A stretch of 64,000 bases of DNA from Ciona intestinalis. Taxonomy: Eukaryota; Chordata; Ascidiacea; Phlebobranchia; Cionidae. The notes below the pieces were generated by a model. That model was not told where the DNA came from and did not search any database. It worked only from the letters and a program-made list of their open reading frames with translations. Each line of letters starts with the position of its first letter. The stretch's first letter is position 1. Position numbers and translations under genes: made by a program. The stretch lies in contig NC_020170.2 of the NCBI RefSeq assembly GCF_000224145.3, positions 1,568,300-1,632,299 of the forward strand, written 5' to 3'. Of the stretch, positions 41,901 to 53,300 are shown in pieces.

Positions 41901-44900
41901 CCAGTGACGCGGAATTAAATTATTAGGTGTCCACAAATACTTAAGCCTTTTTAAAAGTTGGTGTTTTCGTGCTTACGATTGTTAAAAATCCACCAATATA
42001 TAATATATATATACCTCTGGTTGTACAATGAGATCATCTCTATATTTTGATGATTCCACACTTTCTGCCTTTTTTCTTTTCTCTCCTTCAGTACAAAATA
42101 TTTAAATCTCAATTTTATAAAACTTGCGAATGGAAGCAGAGAATAAAAGACAATAACTTTAAAGTAAAACATGCAATTGCAAAATAAAATAGCAACTGCA
42201 CAAAAAGTAACACCCTATTTCCAGCACATTTTTTATATTTATATATTTTATAGAACATTTTTATTTTATAGAACATTACCATGAAATAAAACTTACTTTT
42301 GCAATAAAACACTTTCCCCAAAGCTCTGAACATTATCAATGACGTGTCTTTGCCATTGATGGCTTTGGATTTTGTTCCTGATGTTTTTCTTGTTGACTTT
42401 CCAACTAAACTTGCAAAAAATGAATTAAAGTTTAGTTTGTTTAGATTAAAGAAGTGCGGGCATTATAAAACAGATAATTTAGAATAAGGTTCAAAAAGGT
42501 GCATGTTGTCCAAATACAGTAGTTTTAGGTGTTATGCAGAAAGACCCAATCCTTAAGTCAAAATAATACTTGAAAATCTAATCTCTGGAACTACATTTCA
42601 CAGAAATAATCATCTAATTAAAAGATACTGATTAACTTTATAGAATAGCATACAAAATGCATAATAAACTACTAACTAATCACTGCCCCAAACAAATCAA
42701 ATGCATACACAAGCACTTTTTTAATGAAACCAATTTTAGTATCTGCTGACTGAGTATATATGTGCAACGCCTATGTTTATCTAAGGGGAAGATGGGACGA
42801 CTTTTCATTGTATTTTCTTGTCATATTTGATAGTGAGCAAAGAAAATTTAAAGAATTATAAAAGCATATCCTCACGACCCCAATAGTCAGTTGTTAATTG
42901 TCTAAAACAGTATTAGAAAATTTGGATATTATGTGCTAAAAGTGTCCCGTTTCCCCCCACCCTACTATATTGGTAAAAAATGAGATAGCTGAAAAATAAA
43001 ATATGAATTTATTTATTACAACCTGTTTTGCACGAGAATTGTAGATTGTTGATGGCTGATCTTACATCACCAGCTGATGCGGAAGCAATGAGTGATAAAT
43101 CATCTTTGTTTGTTGAGCAACGTTCCGATGTACTTACTCTGCTCAAAGCTTTTATCAACAGTGTTGTTGATACTGGGTTAAAACTGTGAAAAAAATTAAA
43201 GTTACTTTTTAAAAGGCATAGTTATTTTCTCTTCTGGTATATAAGAAAAAAATCTGTTAAAAAATAACTTTATTTGTCTTTTAGATTACGGTAGCGAAGA
43301 TTTATATATAGTTTAAACGAAAATATATTAGATATGGCGACAGAACAACAATTTACAACAAATTAGGAAAAGTTATGGGAAAATGGTAGCCATTATGACT
43401 TTAGTGTAGCAGTTGTTGATACTGGCTTTAAACTGTAAAGATTACGAATGTTATTTAACATAGCAAATTTTGGTTCCTCCGGGTAAATAACAATAAAAAA
43501 CTTGATTTGTTTCTTCAAAAATGATAGCGAAGATTTAAAAATATTTTAAATGGAAATACAGGATATATAGCGACAAAACAACAGTTTAAAAAAATTCGGA
43601 AAAAATACAACAAACTAGGAAAGTAATGGTAAAATGTTAGTCATTATGACTTGAGTGTAGCATGTTGAATTTAGCCCTACGAATTTACAAAGACACCCGA
43701 GAGAGATTTTCCAGAGAAAATTTTTTCCATAAAATCAAATATACAGTATAGGTTTGTGGCATTTATCACATAAATTAAGGGCATGTTTTTGAGCCATAGA
43801 ACTTTAAGCAGGTACCTGAGGATTCTAAAATTACAGAAACTAATGTTAAACAAAAAAACAGTTATTATTTGAGGCATAGTTTTTAAAAACAATATTAAAA
43901 ATAAAACGTTTCTTACCGTATATTTGTCACTGAAGATTCTTTTGAAGAAAGAAATCGTTTAAAAGAGTCAAAAGTACTTCCATCACTTATTATAATCACT
44001 AGTGGCATTTGTTGTGTAAGGCGATAACGACTGAAATTGAACATTACAAAGCTTAAATTAGATATTGTTAATAGACATGCTAACTGGTAGATGTAGTTAT
44101 GTACTATGTGAATTATGTAAAGTAACTGTCACAAAAGCAAGGAAACTATATCTTNNNNNNNNNNNNNNNNNNNNNNNNNNNNNNNNNNNNNNNNNNNNNN
44201 NNNNNNNNNNNNNNNNNNNNNNNNNNNNNNNNNNNNNNNNNNNNNNNNNNNNNNNNNNNNNNNNNNNNNNNNNNNNNNNATATCTTCGATATGTATGTAT
44301 ACAATATACATATATATTAAATTGGACACAATAGGTTTTTACAACAAAAATGCAATTTTTAGACAAAATATGCATTTTTAGATACGAAACATAATATGTA
44401 TATCTATTTTTACACACAAAATATATGTTTTCTTCCCTAATATTAATTTATTTTTTACATATCATACCAAACTAACAAATTTACCGAACAAGTTCTTTAC
44501 AATAGTCAAGATCTTTCAGCATAAAATTAGGAAATTCCTCGAGCAAAACAAGTTTTCCTTCAATTTTGTCGTTGTTATTTTCGGGATTTGAAAACAAAGA
44601 TGGATATTTTCCACTTCGAAATAAAAATTCTTCAAACAAAACAACCTCAGATTTGTATTGTACATCTTGAATGAAAAATTATAATATATTGTTAAACATA
44701 ACCTTTACAGATTTTCTTGTTTTTCCTAGATTTTGTTGTTTTCTGCTGCCATGCAAGAGGACTTAATGCATAATATTGTTAACCTTTAACCCTTTTCAGG
44801 CTTGGTTTGTAAAACTTGGATTTTGTTGTGTTATACCTTTCTAAGAATTAAGTTTTATACATTTAATTGCTAGGTTGTTGCCCCCCTTACAATTTAAAAT

Positions 44901-47530
44901 TATATTCTGGTATAAAAAAGAATTTTTTTTTTCTGCAATGAAGCAGGACTTAATCAGTGTGATAATAGCACCGGATAGATTATGTCATGCATTATGGCAG
45001 ACACACTGTTGTTTGGAAGAAATTTTATGTTTATTTTTATACAATAAGATCAGTTTTAAAATTGTGTGATTTCTTAGTTTTATATACACATTTAAAACAT
45101 AACATATGCATTGGAAAAATTCCTTGTATAAAAATTAAAAACATGGTATAAAGTAAGATCTAACATGTATGTATATGTTTTTTCTGCCAGGTATGGTGTA
45201 AGTCCAAAAGGAAGCATAATAAGCTTACATACAACTTGGATACAATACATAATTAAATAAACCTTAATTACATGCAAAAGTATACATCAATACAAATTCC
45301 AAACCACTTTTACACTTTTCTAATACAATACAATGAATTAGTTTACTTTACAGTTCAAACCTGATTGTTTGGTAACAGAGTACGGGACACTTAACGGATT
45401 ATTCCATTCAGCGATTTCTATCCCATTTTTCCTTGCCACCATAACCAGTGTGGTTGTTTTACCACAACCTGCAGGTCCACTAAGAAACAGAATTGGTGCA
45501 CCACCCTAAAGCAGGAAACAATTTGATGTATTAAGTGCTAAAAGTGCATGTATGTTTTGGTGCTTAATCAGTCATTACAGCTCTCATGGTTAAAAATTTA
45601 AACAAAAATTGTAAAAAAATGAGAAAATAATCACCTACAGATCTGCATGTATATGTAGTAACTCGTAAGCGGCTGTTAGGTGTATAAAAAAAACAATTGA
45701 GTTATAATGACTGTTGCTCCGCCAAGCGAGGATAAATAAGTTACATTTATTTATTCTCTCATGGATACATTTGTAACTTTACTGTGTTTACATTGAAAAA
45801 CACAACAATTAAGAAATACATACAACATGTGACAAATTTACTTTTATTTTATTACAGCTTGAAATGCATGTTTGTCATGCAAACATACTTACATCATAAA
45901 CTAATACCCACTGTTGCAAAATAGCATTGCAACCAGTACCACAATGTACACACCTGGTTACATCATATATTTATTTTACCAATATAAACAAGAACACTTT
46001 TTGTTCCTACGTGTTTATAATGTTTATTTTAAAATTTCTGTCACTTTTCCTATGTATCTATTTCAACTTTATTTTTGGATAATTTCTTCATTTTTTCTTT
46101 TTTTATTGTTCCGGTATTTTATTTTTTTAAATTACTTGCTGTACATTAATATTCTACAAATACCGAAACAATAAAAAAAGAAAAAAAGAAAGAAATCATC
46201 GAAAAATAAAATTTAATAGATACACAGGAAAAGTGAACAAAATTTTAAAATAACCATTATTTTTTTACATGCATAGAATAGAAAATTACGTCAAAGAAAT
46301 CTCACCTTTTTACCACGATGGCGATTCATGATCAACCAGTTTTCAACTTCCTGTATTTTCTTCTTATGAACAGCCAGTTGTTCCTGGAGATATGAAATAA
46401 CTGAATGAATGTAAATGGCTTTATTCTCGCGAGGCCGGAAAACGATCGTCATTATAACACAGGTGTACTGTTTCATACACCTCAGACCAGCTTATGAGTT
46501 GTATGTAACTTTGTGTATGTAACTTTGTGTATGTAACTTTGTGTATGTAACTTTGTGGGTGATCATTATATTGAATTTTGTACAGCTGATAATTTAGACA
46601 ACTCATTAGAGACCACTTGGTTAAAGCAACTGTCGTTATGTCATGCTTAAAGACACATATGTCCACAACGGTAGCAGCGATGAGCCTTGACCCATTGCTT
46701 TTGGGTCAAAAGCATAAGCGGTAAGAACTTGGCATACAACTAAATAACACACATAAATAAATGAAGTCACTAAATTACCAGGTGTTGTGGTGCATACTTC
46801 TCTATCCATGTATCAGGTGAACTTTTTGTTGGGAATAACTTGGCACTACTGTTATGTGATAGTTTGCGTTTTCGTGATTTGAGCCAACTATCCTGTAGAA
46901 GACAAGTAAAAAATAAAAATTAACTCTAGAATATCAAATTTAAATTGTAGGTAAAAAGGTTCTTGACAAAACACTTAAAAACTCCAACCAACTTGTTAAT
47001 ATTGAGTTCCCAAATTTATACATTACAATATATAGTTATAAAGTGGCATTAAGTTTTTACATTGCATACAATAAAGTGGCATTGTACACAACAAGGTTGA
47101 TGAAAACATACCCTGACTGACATAAATAAGAAAGCACACAGTAGGAATGCCTAGGATTGGTTTTAAACTACAATAATATGACTTTTTTACTATTTTTTTA
47201 AGAGGAGGAGTTCTAATTTTACAACAAAAAAAATTAACTTATTTTTAATTTTTAAATAATATTTAAAGGGGGGTCTGGACCCTCGTGACTCCCCCTCCCC
47301 CACCCTTTGTGTACGTCCCTATTATTGGTCATCAATTTTATAGACAATAATTATTATGCCACATATACCATACTATAAGATGATATCAATATTTTTACAA
47401 TCTATTCTATTGTGTTCCATATTCTTATTTTACACTATCAGACTATGAATTTGCAATTTAGGTAATTCAAAATAAAATATATAAAATATATAGATACCTT
47501 ATTTGATCCATTAGAGTGTGAAAACGACAT
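38971..47530 (-). CDS. RAD17: RAD17 checkpoint clamp loader subunit (some exons lost in a gap)
   Basis: RAD17 is the RFC1-like AAA+ subunit that loads the 9-1-1 clamp at damaged DNA in the nucleus. Exons: 47530-47498, 46892-46779, 46383-46306, 45505-45361, 44665-44485, 44030-43917, 43183-43023, 42404-42297, 42085-42015, 41473-41272, then probably one or more in the 385-N gap at 40329-40713, 39853-39666, 39112-38971. The visible part encodes about 511 aa, against about 680 in human. Landmarks are LAVHKKKIQEVENWL, Walker A GPAGCGKTTTL (about 85-95), the Walker B-like KLVLLEEFPN, and RFNPVSTTLLIKAL with ASAGDVRSAINNLQFS. Then come FRALGKVFYCK, LHQNYLPFF, and the acidic C-terminus DDSVEIEDFSD that resembles the conserved RAD17 tail. 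A long SINE- and repeat-rich stretch separates the last exons. Confidence 0.93.
39145..39350 (-). mobile_element. SINE, inverted, in RAD17
   Basis: The blocks GACAACCCATTAGTTACCAC, TGTTAAGTGTCCTGGACATG, CACAATGGTAGCAGC and GGTGCTCTAACCGGCTGTGC are the inverse of the SINE body and head. Confidence 0.65.
39868..40328 (-). mobile_element. Two inverted SINE tails, the second running into the gap
   Basis: Both begin with ATGAATGTAACTTACTTTAT-type ends (about 39870 and 40178). They continue with GGAAAACGAC, a GTCTTTATAA or GTCGTTATCA block, and CATGCCAGCTTACGAGTT. The second is cut by the gap at 40329. Confidence 0.65.
40329..40713. other. Assembly gap (385 N) inside RAD17
   Basis: 385 N. The RAD17 segment between DYYEG (41272) and VIKKKKENELQ (39853) is absent from visible sequence and is expected here. 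Confidence 0.95.
41078..41205 (+). mobile_element. SINE tail fragment in RAD17
   Basis: It has CAAAGTAACATACATGG, GTAAGCTGGCACGAAGTGTA, GTTATAACGACTGTCGTTTT and GCAAGTTACATTCATTCATT. Confidence 0.7.
41659..41699. repeat. Perfect 18-bp hairpin in a RAD17 intron
   Basis: TTTTTTGTACTAGTTTAT at 41659-41676 is exactly inverted at 41682-41699, with a five-base loop. Confidence 0.85.
41742..41850. repeat. Dispersed repeat, GATTACGGTAGCGAA family, copy 1
   Basis: It shares CTTTATTTGTC, GATTACGGTAGCGAA, and TATAGTGACAAAACAACAGT with copies at about 43268-43440 and 43495-43672. Its class is unknown. Confidence 0.6.
42782..42970. mobile_element. MITE, GGGTGGGG-terminal-repeat family, in RAD17
   Basis: The left end is AAGGGGAAGATGGGACGAC and the right end is GTCCCGTTTCCCCCCACCCT then ACTATATTGG. 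The shared interior includes AAGAATTATAAAAGCATATC and GGATATTATGTGCTAAAAGT. Confidence 0.75.
43250..43672. repeat. Tandem pair of the GATTACGGTAGCGAA repeat next to a RAD17 exon
   Basis: Two copies of about 190 bp each contain the repeat plus ATGACTT-AGTGTAGCA near their ends. The first also carries GTTGTTGATACTGG at 43413-43426, which copies the 5' edge of the exon at 43183-43023. Confidence 0.6.
44155..44279. other. Assembly gap (125 N) in a RAD17 intron
   Basis: 125 N. The left flank ends in ATATCTT and the right flank begins with ATATCTT, so little or no sequence may be missing. Confidence 0.95.
45635..45760 (+). mobile_element. SINE tail fragment in RAD17
   Basis: Degenerate blocks GTAACTCGTAAGCGGC, AGTTATAATGACTGTTGC and GCGAGGATAAATAAGTTACA. 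Confidence 0.5.
46019..46259. repeat. Foldback element with about 100-bp arms in a RAD17 intron
   Basis: 46019-46118 is the inverse of 46158-46259 at roughly 85-90 percent by eye. For example, TTTTAAAATTTCTG, CACTTTTCC and TCCGGTATTT on the left pair with AAATACCGAAACAATAAAAA, GGAAAAGTG and AAAATTTTAAAATAA on the right. The loop is about 40 bp. Confidence 0.75.
46400..46725 (-). mobile_element. Inverted SINE with a short internal tandem repeat
   Basis: The inverted tail (GAATGTAAATGGCTTTATTC, CGGAAAACGATCGTCATTAT) is followed by TATGTAACTTTGTG repeated four times at about 46501-46555. The inverted body and head follow to about 46725. Confidence 0.65.
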
Positions 47531-48168
47531 CTACAAATAAATTTAAAGATTTTACTTCATGTGGAACAACTGAATACTATCAGGTCTATAATGAACAATG
47601 GTGATATATTACTTTAACTTTAATAAAGAAAAACATGTGTTTGTTTAACAAAAAAGAAAATGAATTGGGATTAAAAAACACAACAGTAAATCAAGAAATA
47701 CTATTTTTGGAATAATATATATATATATTATAATATTTTTAGAATATTAGGGATAATGCAATGGAACACACAGACAACATAGTACAATTGTAACAGCATC
47801 AAATCTTTTTACTTTAGATGTAAAATATGTGATTAATCCTTTTCAGAAATTGGCGTTTTGGTTTAATGGTTAACTGAAATGGTAAGAATTAAAAATATAT
47901 ATTGAAAGTTGAAAGTATTGGCAATAGTCTTAAGAGTGCATGCTGGAGACAATACGGAGTGTGCTTGGATTACAAAATGGTTTTTAGTACATAAAACATT
48001 ATTTTAACTTAAACATGAATGAAAATGAAATAATAGTTTAATAGGAATAAGTAACATTGTATGTTAATGCAATACTAACATATACAGAGTGTGCTGGAAT
48101 TGCAAAATTATTTTATAAAATGAAACAATATTTTGACTTTAATTTCAACATGAATGAAAAACACTGCA
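47531..48168. other. Spacer between RAD17 and the hyaluronidase gene
   Basis: It holds the RAD17 5' flank and the hyaluronidase 3' flank. Two related blocks, GAGTGTGCTTGGATTACAAA (about 47958) and GAGTGTGCTGGAATTGCAAA (about 48087), both lead into CATGAATGAAAA and form a diverged tandem duplication of about 130 bp. A run of AT repeats lies near 47715-47740. No exon is seen. Confidence 0.6.
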
Positions 48169-49467
48169 TTATATCAGAGATTGGCAATAAGTTCCAGTAA
48201 AGCCACTGTAACACTGACAAGATACAAAATATTCAATATTAGAAGGAATAGCATTGCTTATAAATTTAAGAAACGAGACGTCAACTTTTGACTGGGGATA
48301 TTTTCTTTGTTTAATTGACACAACACATCTACCATGGCCATTACATGTATTTAAACTACACATGGCAGCACTATCTGACGCTGACTTTATATAAGGACCC
48401 AGTATGTTTTCTACATAGTATTTTAGGTTCTCGCACATTTCTTTGGTTTTACTACAGATCGAATCTCCCCAAAACACAACACCTGATGCACCTAACACAG
48501 CAGCAGTGCCAGAGGAATGAATTATGTCTTTCTGTGTTAAAAACTCTGAACTTTTACGATAGAATATATTATTGTAAACATAAACTGGAGCGCTTATGTC
48601 GTTTTTACGATCAAAATCCACACGTAAAGCTTCCTTTACCCTGTTGGCAACATACTCCATAGAAGCATTTGTATTTTTAAACCAAAGCCCCAGGTAGGTA
48701 GAAGGGTAAAGAGCATTACTTGCATCAAACAGCCATTGAATATCATTGTTCATGTTTATAGTTTTCGTGGTGCAAGTCATACGTTTACCAGTTTTATCGT
48801 AATTGTAGCAGTCTGGAAAAAGGTACAACCCCCAGTGTGCTTTTGGTCTCATCAACCTTGCTAAATTCAAAGTACCAAGCATGTAACTTTTTGCTGCTTC
48901 CTCGAACTCAATTTTTGCTTGAGCTTTTACTTTATTCAGTGGCCAACTTGGATGTTCTTTTTTCACTTTTTCAATAGATTTGTTTTGATAAATAAGCCCA
49001 CTTCCCCAACCATTACGCTCCCATTTTGGTCTCCATGCTTCCCAGTCTATTACGGCTATTCCGTTGTAATTCGAATCAGGAATCCTTGCCATTATATCAT
49101 CAACACATTTCTCGTAATGTGCGGAAATGTTCCCGTTTTGGGGAATTCCCCCATTAACTGCCAGTCCATCTGTACCATACTTTGGATACAAACCAAGCAA
49201 CGCGGCATAAAATATCACCATTTGGTTTCCCACATATTCTTCATTGGGATTATGTATTATGTCAAATGAGGATAAATCAATGGGCACGTTATATTTTGTA
49301 AGACAACGATTAGAATCTACATTCCATACACCAATAAACGGTCTGTCTGGTAAAGGTGGTTGCCATATGTTGTCTTTAAGAGATGTAGTTAAATATGATT
49401 GCAATGATTGGGAATGACATACTGAACCCAATATGCCTAGAGCAAGAAAAACATAAGAAAACGACAT
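48169..49467 (-). CDS. GH56 hyaluronidase, single exon
   Basis: Secreted or membrane-associated endoglycosidase that cleaves hyaluronan and/or chondroitin. The 432-residue frame is uninterrupted and runs from a signal peptide (about 1-19, hydrophobic, before SQSLQ) to a stop. The GH56 core has RPFIGVWNV near residue 43 and the catalytic motif IDWEAWRPKW, with Asp141 and Glu143 as the expected catalytic pair. Further core motifs are WGLYLFPDCYNY and GASGVVFWGD. A C-terminal EGF-like module follows (CSLNTCNGHGRC to CQCYSGFTGTYC, about 370-430), as in vertebrate HYAL proteins. No GPI signal is seen after it. The whole protein lies in one exon amid intron-rich neighbours. I cannot say which vertebrate HYAL it corresponds to. 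Confidence 0.93.
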   Translation of the reverse strand: MSFSYVFLALGILGSVCHSQSLQSYLTTSLKDNIWQPPLPDRPFIGVWNVDSNRCLTKYNVPIDLSSFDIIHNPNEEYVGNQMVIFYAALLGLYPKYGTDGLAVNGGIPQNGNISAHYEKCVDDIMARIPDSNYNGIAVIDWEAWRPKWERNGWGSGLIYQNKSIEKVKKEHPSWPLNKVKAQAKIEFEEAAKSYMLGTLNLARLMRPKAHWGLYLFPDCYNYDKTGKRMTCTTKTINMNNDIQWLFDASNALYPSTYLGLWFKNTNASMEYVANRVKEALRVDFDRKNDISAPVYVYNNIFYRKSSEFLTQKDIIHSSGTAAVLGASGVVFWGDSICSKTKEMCENLKYYVENILGPYIKSASDSAAMCSLNTCNGHGRCVVSIKQRKYPQSKVDVSFLKFISNAIPSNIEYFVSCQCYSGFTGTYCQSLI

Positions 49468-50332
49468 ATCTTAACGTCTGCAGATAAAAGGCAACATTAA
49501 AACACAATTTTAACGAAATGGATAAGCAAATCAAGGCATGACAATATGAAGATATACTTTTACCTTTTTACGATAAACAGTTCACGTTAAAATTAGATCC
49601 ATCCATGTGCCACTGGTCTGCGTAAAAAATTGTTTTCAAGACGTACTGGTTTGTACACGGGGAATCCCCGTTCGAATTTTCCTTATTCTCAAACAAATAC
49701 ATTTCTGCGGGGTGGGCTACGATTTTTTTTTTAATTAATTAAACAACGCTTGTGTTAAGCACAAAGCGAAAGTTCTAAAGGCGCAGTGTGCAAGATACCC
49801 CTGCAATCAGTATATTTGGTGCAACCATGGCAAAATACGGAGAAAGCTAGGAGAAAAACTATATAGAATATTTTAGTATGGCACTGTCGGTTAAGATGGA
49901 ATACAGTTAGCACCTTAATCCTATACTTCCCCATCGTATTTTGAAAAACTAAGGACGCTCTTTTAGAGTCGCGGGCTATAACTCTGTGAATATAGTCTTT
50001 TTCTGTCACCAAATGTAACGAGAAAAGAGAATGAAATCATGTCCCATCTTACCCCGCCTAGCTGTATAGACAGAGTAGGTATACTGCAGGGTGTAAGTCA
50101 TTTCGCAATATTGGTAACAGTTTTTTTTAGTAACTAAATTATTTAAAAACCAAGCAAACCATCGTGTATGTTCGTTGACTTTAATTTATTGCGAAAATAA
50201 CGTTACTTATAAAAAATACGATTATCAGCCGCGCATGTTGTAACTCATATACACATAAATGTATTATGCGGTAATAAATTATACACTCACTAAACTACAA
50301 CACGGAAAGCAGTCAGTCAAAAAGTAAAAACA
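49468..50332. other. Spacer between the hyaluronidase and EF-hand genes
   Basis: It includes the hyaluronidase 5' flank and the EF-hand gene 3' flank. A MITE remnant is visible at about 49920-50070 (TCACCAAATGTAACGAGAAA, GTCCCATCTTACCCCGCCTA). An inverse poly(A) signal lies near 50183. No coding exon. Confidence 0.55.
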
Positions 50333-53300
50333 TTACGGTGTAATTAATTTCTCCGTGTTTTCCATTACAGCTTGCATTAACAATTTATGAAGTTGGTTTT
50401 CAACTCCTGGAACATCGTTTGGTTCATGTAGATTCCCGCCGTCGCTGTCAGCAGGTTTGCCAACACTTTCATTAGGCGGGTTGCGGCCGTGAAACTCAGT
50501 AAACAACCTTAAAAGCTCGGCTTCTTCCCTTGATAGTTCCTCGCTAAAGGACTCTGTATTTGTATCATTTTTATTATAGTTTTCAGTCAAGTTTAAATTT
50601 GCCTCATTTGTTGAAGTTGTTTCAGTTTGATTTATACCAAGATTTACTTGACTAGTTGATACTGTTGCTATAAAAGCATCATCAGTACTGTTCAATGTAT
50701 CCGTATTACTGATACTGCTTGCTGTTGTGTATTCTTTTATGATAGATGTTTCTGTAGTCGTAACGATAGAAGTTGTAATATCAATGGTAACATTGTTGTT
50801 ACTACTATTATTCAGTCTGTTTCTTTTTTCTATTAGGTTTCCAAAGAAAGCTTGATTTGATGGACTAGTTTTTGGTCTTGTTATGATATCGACGCCTTTG
50901 CTATAATTTGTACGTCCATTATGCTGCAAGTTACTTTCAGTATTTGCTCCAGGAAAAACAGCGATCGTGCAAACACTTAATTTACAAAACGTGTTCCATG
51001 TTTTCTGTTGGCTGAGAGAAAGCAATGACAGCTCCATATGTTTGCCTGCAATGCATTGAGTAAACACATTAAAACAGTAGTAAAATAGAACATGTTTCCA
51101 GTCTCTTTTCTCATCCCTATTTCGTAGTAAACAAAGAATATTAACAGAATTATATACCGCAGCCTCGCGATTTTAAAACAGCGTTGTTAATTGTTCAAAC
51201 ACGATCAGGAAATATTTGATTTAGGTGCTAAAACTATTCTATCTTACCCCAAAGTATAGTGGGGTGGGGGAAGATGGGACTCCTTTTTATTCTTTTTTCT
51301 CGTCTAATTTAATAGCAAACAAAGAGCATACAAAGAATTATAAAACTGTATCATCGCGACTCCCATAGACCGTTGTTAATTGCCTAAAATACGATCCGAA
51401 TATTTGGATATTACGTGCTAAAGGTGTCCCATCTTCCCCCGCCCTACTATATTAATATATTGAAAAAATATTATAAACGTGATCACATACTGTTGTTTCC
51501 AGGTCCAGCAATCGTCACTGCATAAGCGAGAAATTTTTCCATCTTGGTAAGATTTGTTGGCGTAACAAATTCAGGTTGTGGTAGAATCTCAGACAAATTA
51601 TTTTCAACCAGTTCGTCAGATAATTCGGATAATGTAATAACCCCGTTTTTATCTTTGTCCAAATAAGCGAAAATGAAGCCAGAAGCGACAGATACATCTT
51701 GTCCAAAAACTCTGAAACGGAGTTTTATTTTTTCGTGAATGAATAAATTAATGAATTTAAATGAATAAACGAATGTATAAATAAATGTATCAGTTAATGT
51801 ATGAATGAATGAACGTATAAATGAATGATAAGATGGTAACTACAGCAGTCGTTATAACATGGGCGCCACAATTAATACACATCGGCTCGCGAAGACCTCA
51901 TCCATTAGGACCATTGGGTTCAAGCAATTATTATTAATTGTCTTGTCTAAAGCGAAGCACGCTTTCAATGGTACCAGTATGTGTTCTAAACTTTATAAAG
52001 CAGATGTTTTACTTGTTAGCTCTTTTGATAAATGTTGTTCTACACTTGTCGTTCTGTTCGAGGGCAACATTCAAATCACTTCTTACTCGGTATAACAATC
52101 TACAAAACGTTACGTTGCCATTTAACTGCTGTAACGTTCTTGTGTTGTCCCATGTATTTCCCGAAGCACCTGCTGTATAAACACAATTTTAATAAAAGTT
52201 ACTTGTGAATAGTTTACACATTGTCTTACCAGATAATAAGTTATTGACCATTTTAAAGAATTGGAGACGAGACACGCCAGCACCACTGGCAGCAGATAAT
52301 GTGGGAAATGCTTGTGCTATGTCGTTAGTGTCATTCTGAAAGTATAAATTATATATAAGATAAAGCAGGAATATTGTGTTTGTTTTTTAAACGAAACGTT
52401 AATTAGGGCTTAGGCAGTATAGTCTCAAAAGTTTAAACAATGCTAACCAAAAATTAAATATACAGTAGGGTGGGGGAAGATGGGACACCTTTTCATTCTA
52501 TTTCAAAACATTCGAAGAATTATAAAACCATATCCTCACGACTTTCATAAACCGTTGTTTATTGTTTTAAACTTGATTAGGATACTTGAATATTAGGTGC
52601 TAAAGGTGTCCCATCTTCCCCCACAGTACTATATAGTAGGGCGGGGTAATACAGGGACATTTTCATTTATCTTCGTCCCATGTGGTAAACAAAGATTATT
52701 TACAGAATTATGGAAGTATGTGGCCCACGACTCGAAAAAACGTTGTAAATTTGGGTGCTAACAATATTCTATCCCACCCCGCACTACTATATTTAATTAT
52801 TTAGCCGTTTCGGAATAAAAAAGTAAAATCGCAATAATTAAAATGTGACGTAAATTATTCAAGTTAATGACTAAATTTCTAACTTTTTTTTAACTCTGAC
52901 GAACCTGATCAAAATATTGTTGTAGGATATTTCGAATTTCGTCTGTTTCAAGCCGATCATCATTATTTCGGTCCAGTGTTTTGTACACGGCCTTCCATAC
53001 ATTCAGGATAAGTCGTGTTGAAGATTCTTAATCCAAAACACAAGAAAAATTTAACATTAACCACCATATATTGATAGTACCGTTTCACTTACTTAACGTT
53101 CCGTGTTGGTCGGTTCTTAAACTGTCAGTGCAATTTTTGAGATCTAAAAAAATTAAGAAAAATTTTAAACAAATTCTGAAAATATTTTAAAAATACAGAA
53201 TGCGCAGGTTTTATTGAAATTTTAAAGAAAACATATTTATATAGCATAGCCGAGCCAGTTTATCAAACTCAAGAAGCTCACTCGTTGGGTATTACCAAAA

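Noticed and set aside
43677..43892. 71-aa minus-strand frame between RAD17 exons
   Set aside because: Its reading does not match RAD17, and the exons on either side (43917 and 43183) join in phase to give RFNPVSTTLL without it.
45914..46174. 86-aa hydrophobic plus-strand frame
   Set aside because: It translates one arm of the AT-rich foldback in a RAD17 intron.
48315..49269. Two plus-strand frames of about 115 aa
   Set aside because: Both are antisense shadows of the hyaluronidase exon.
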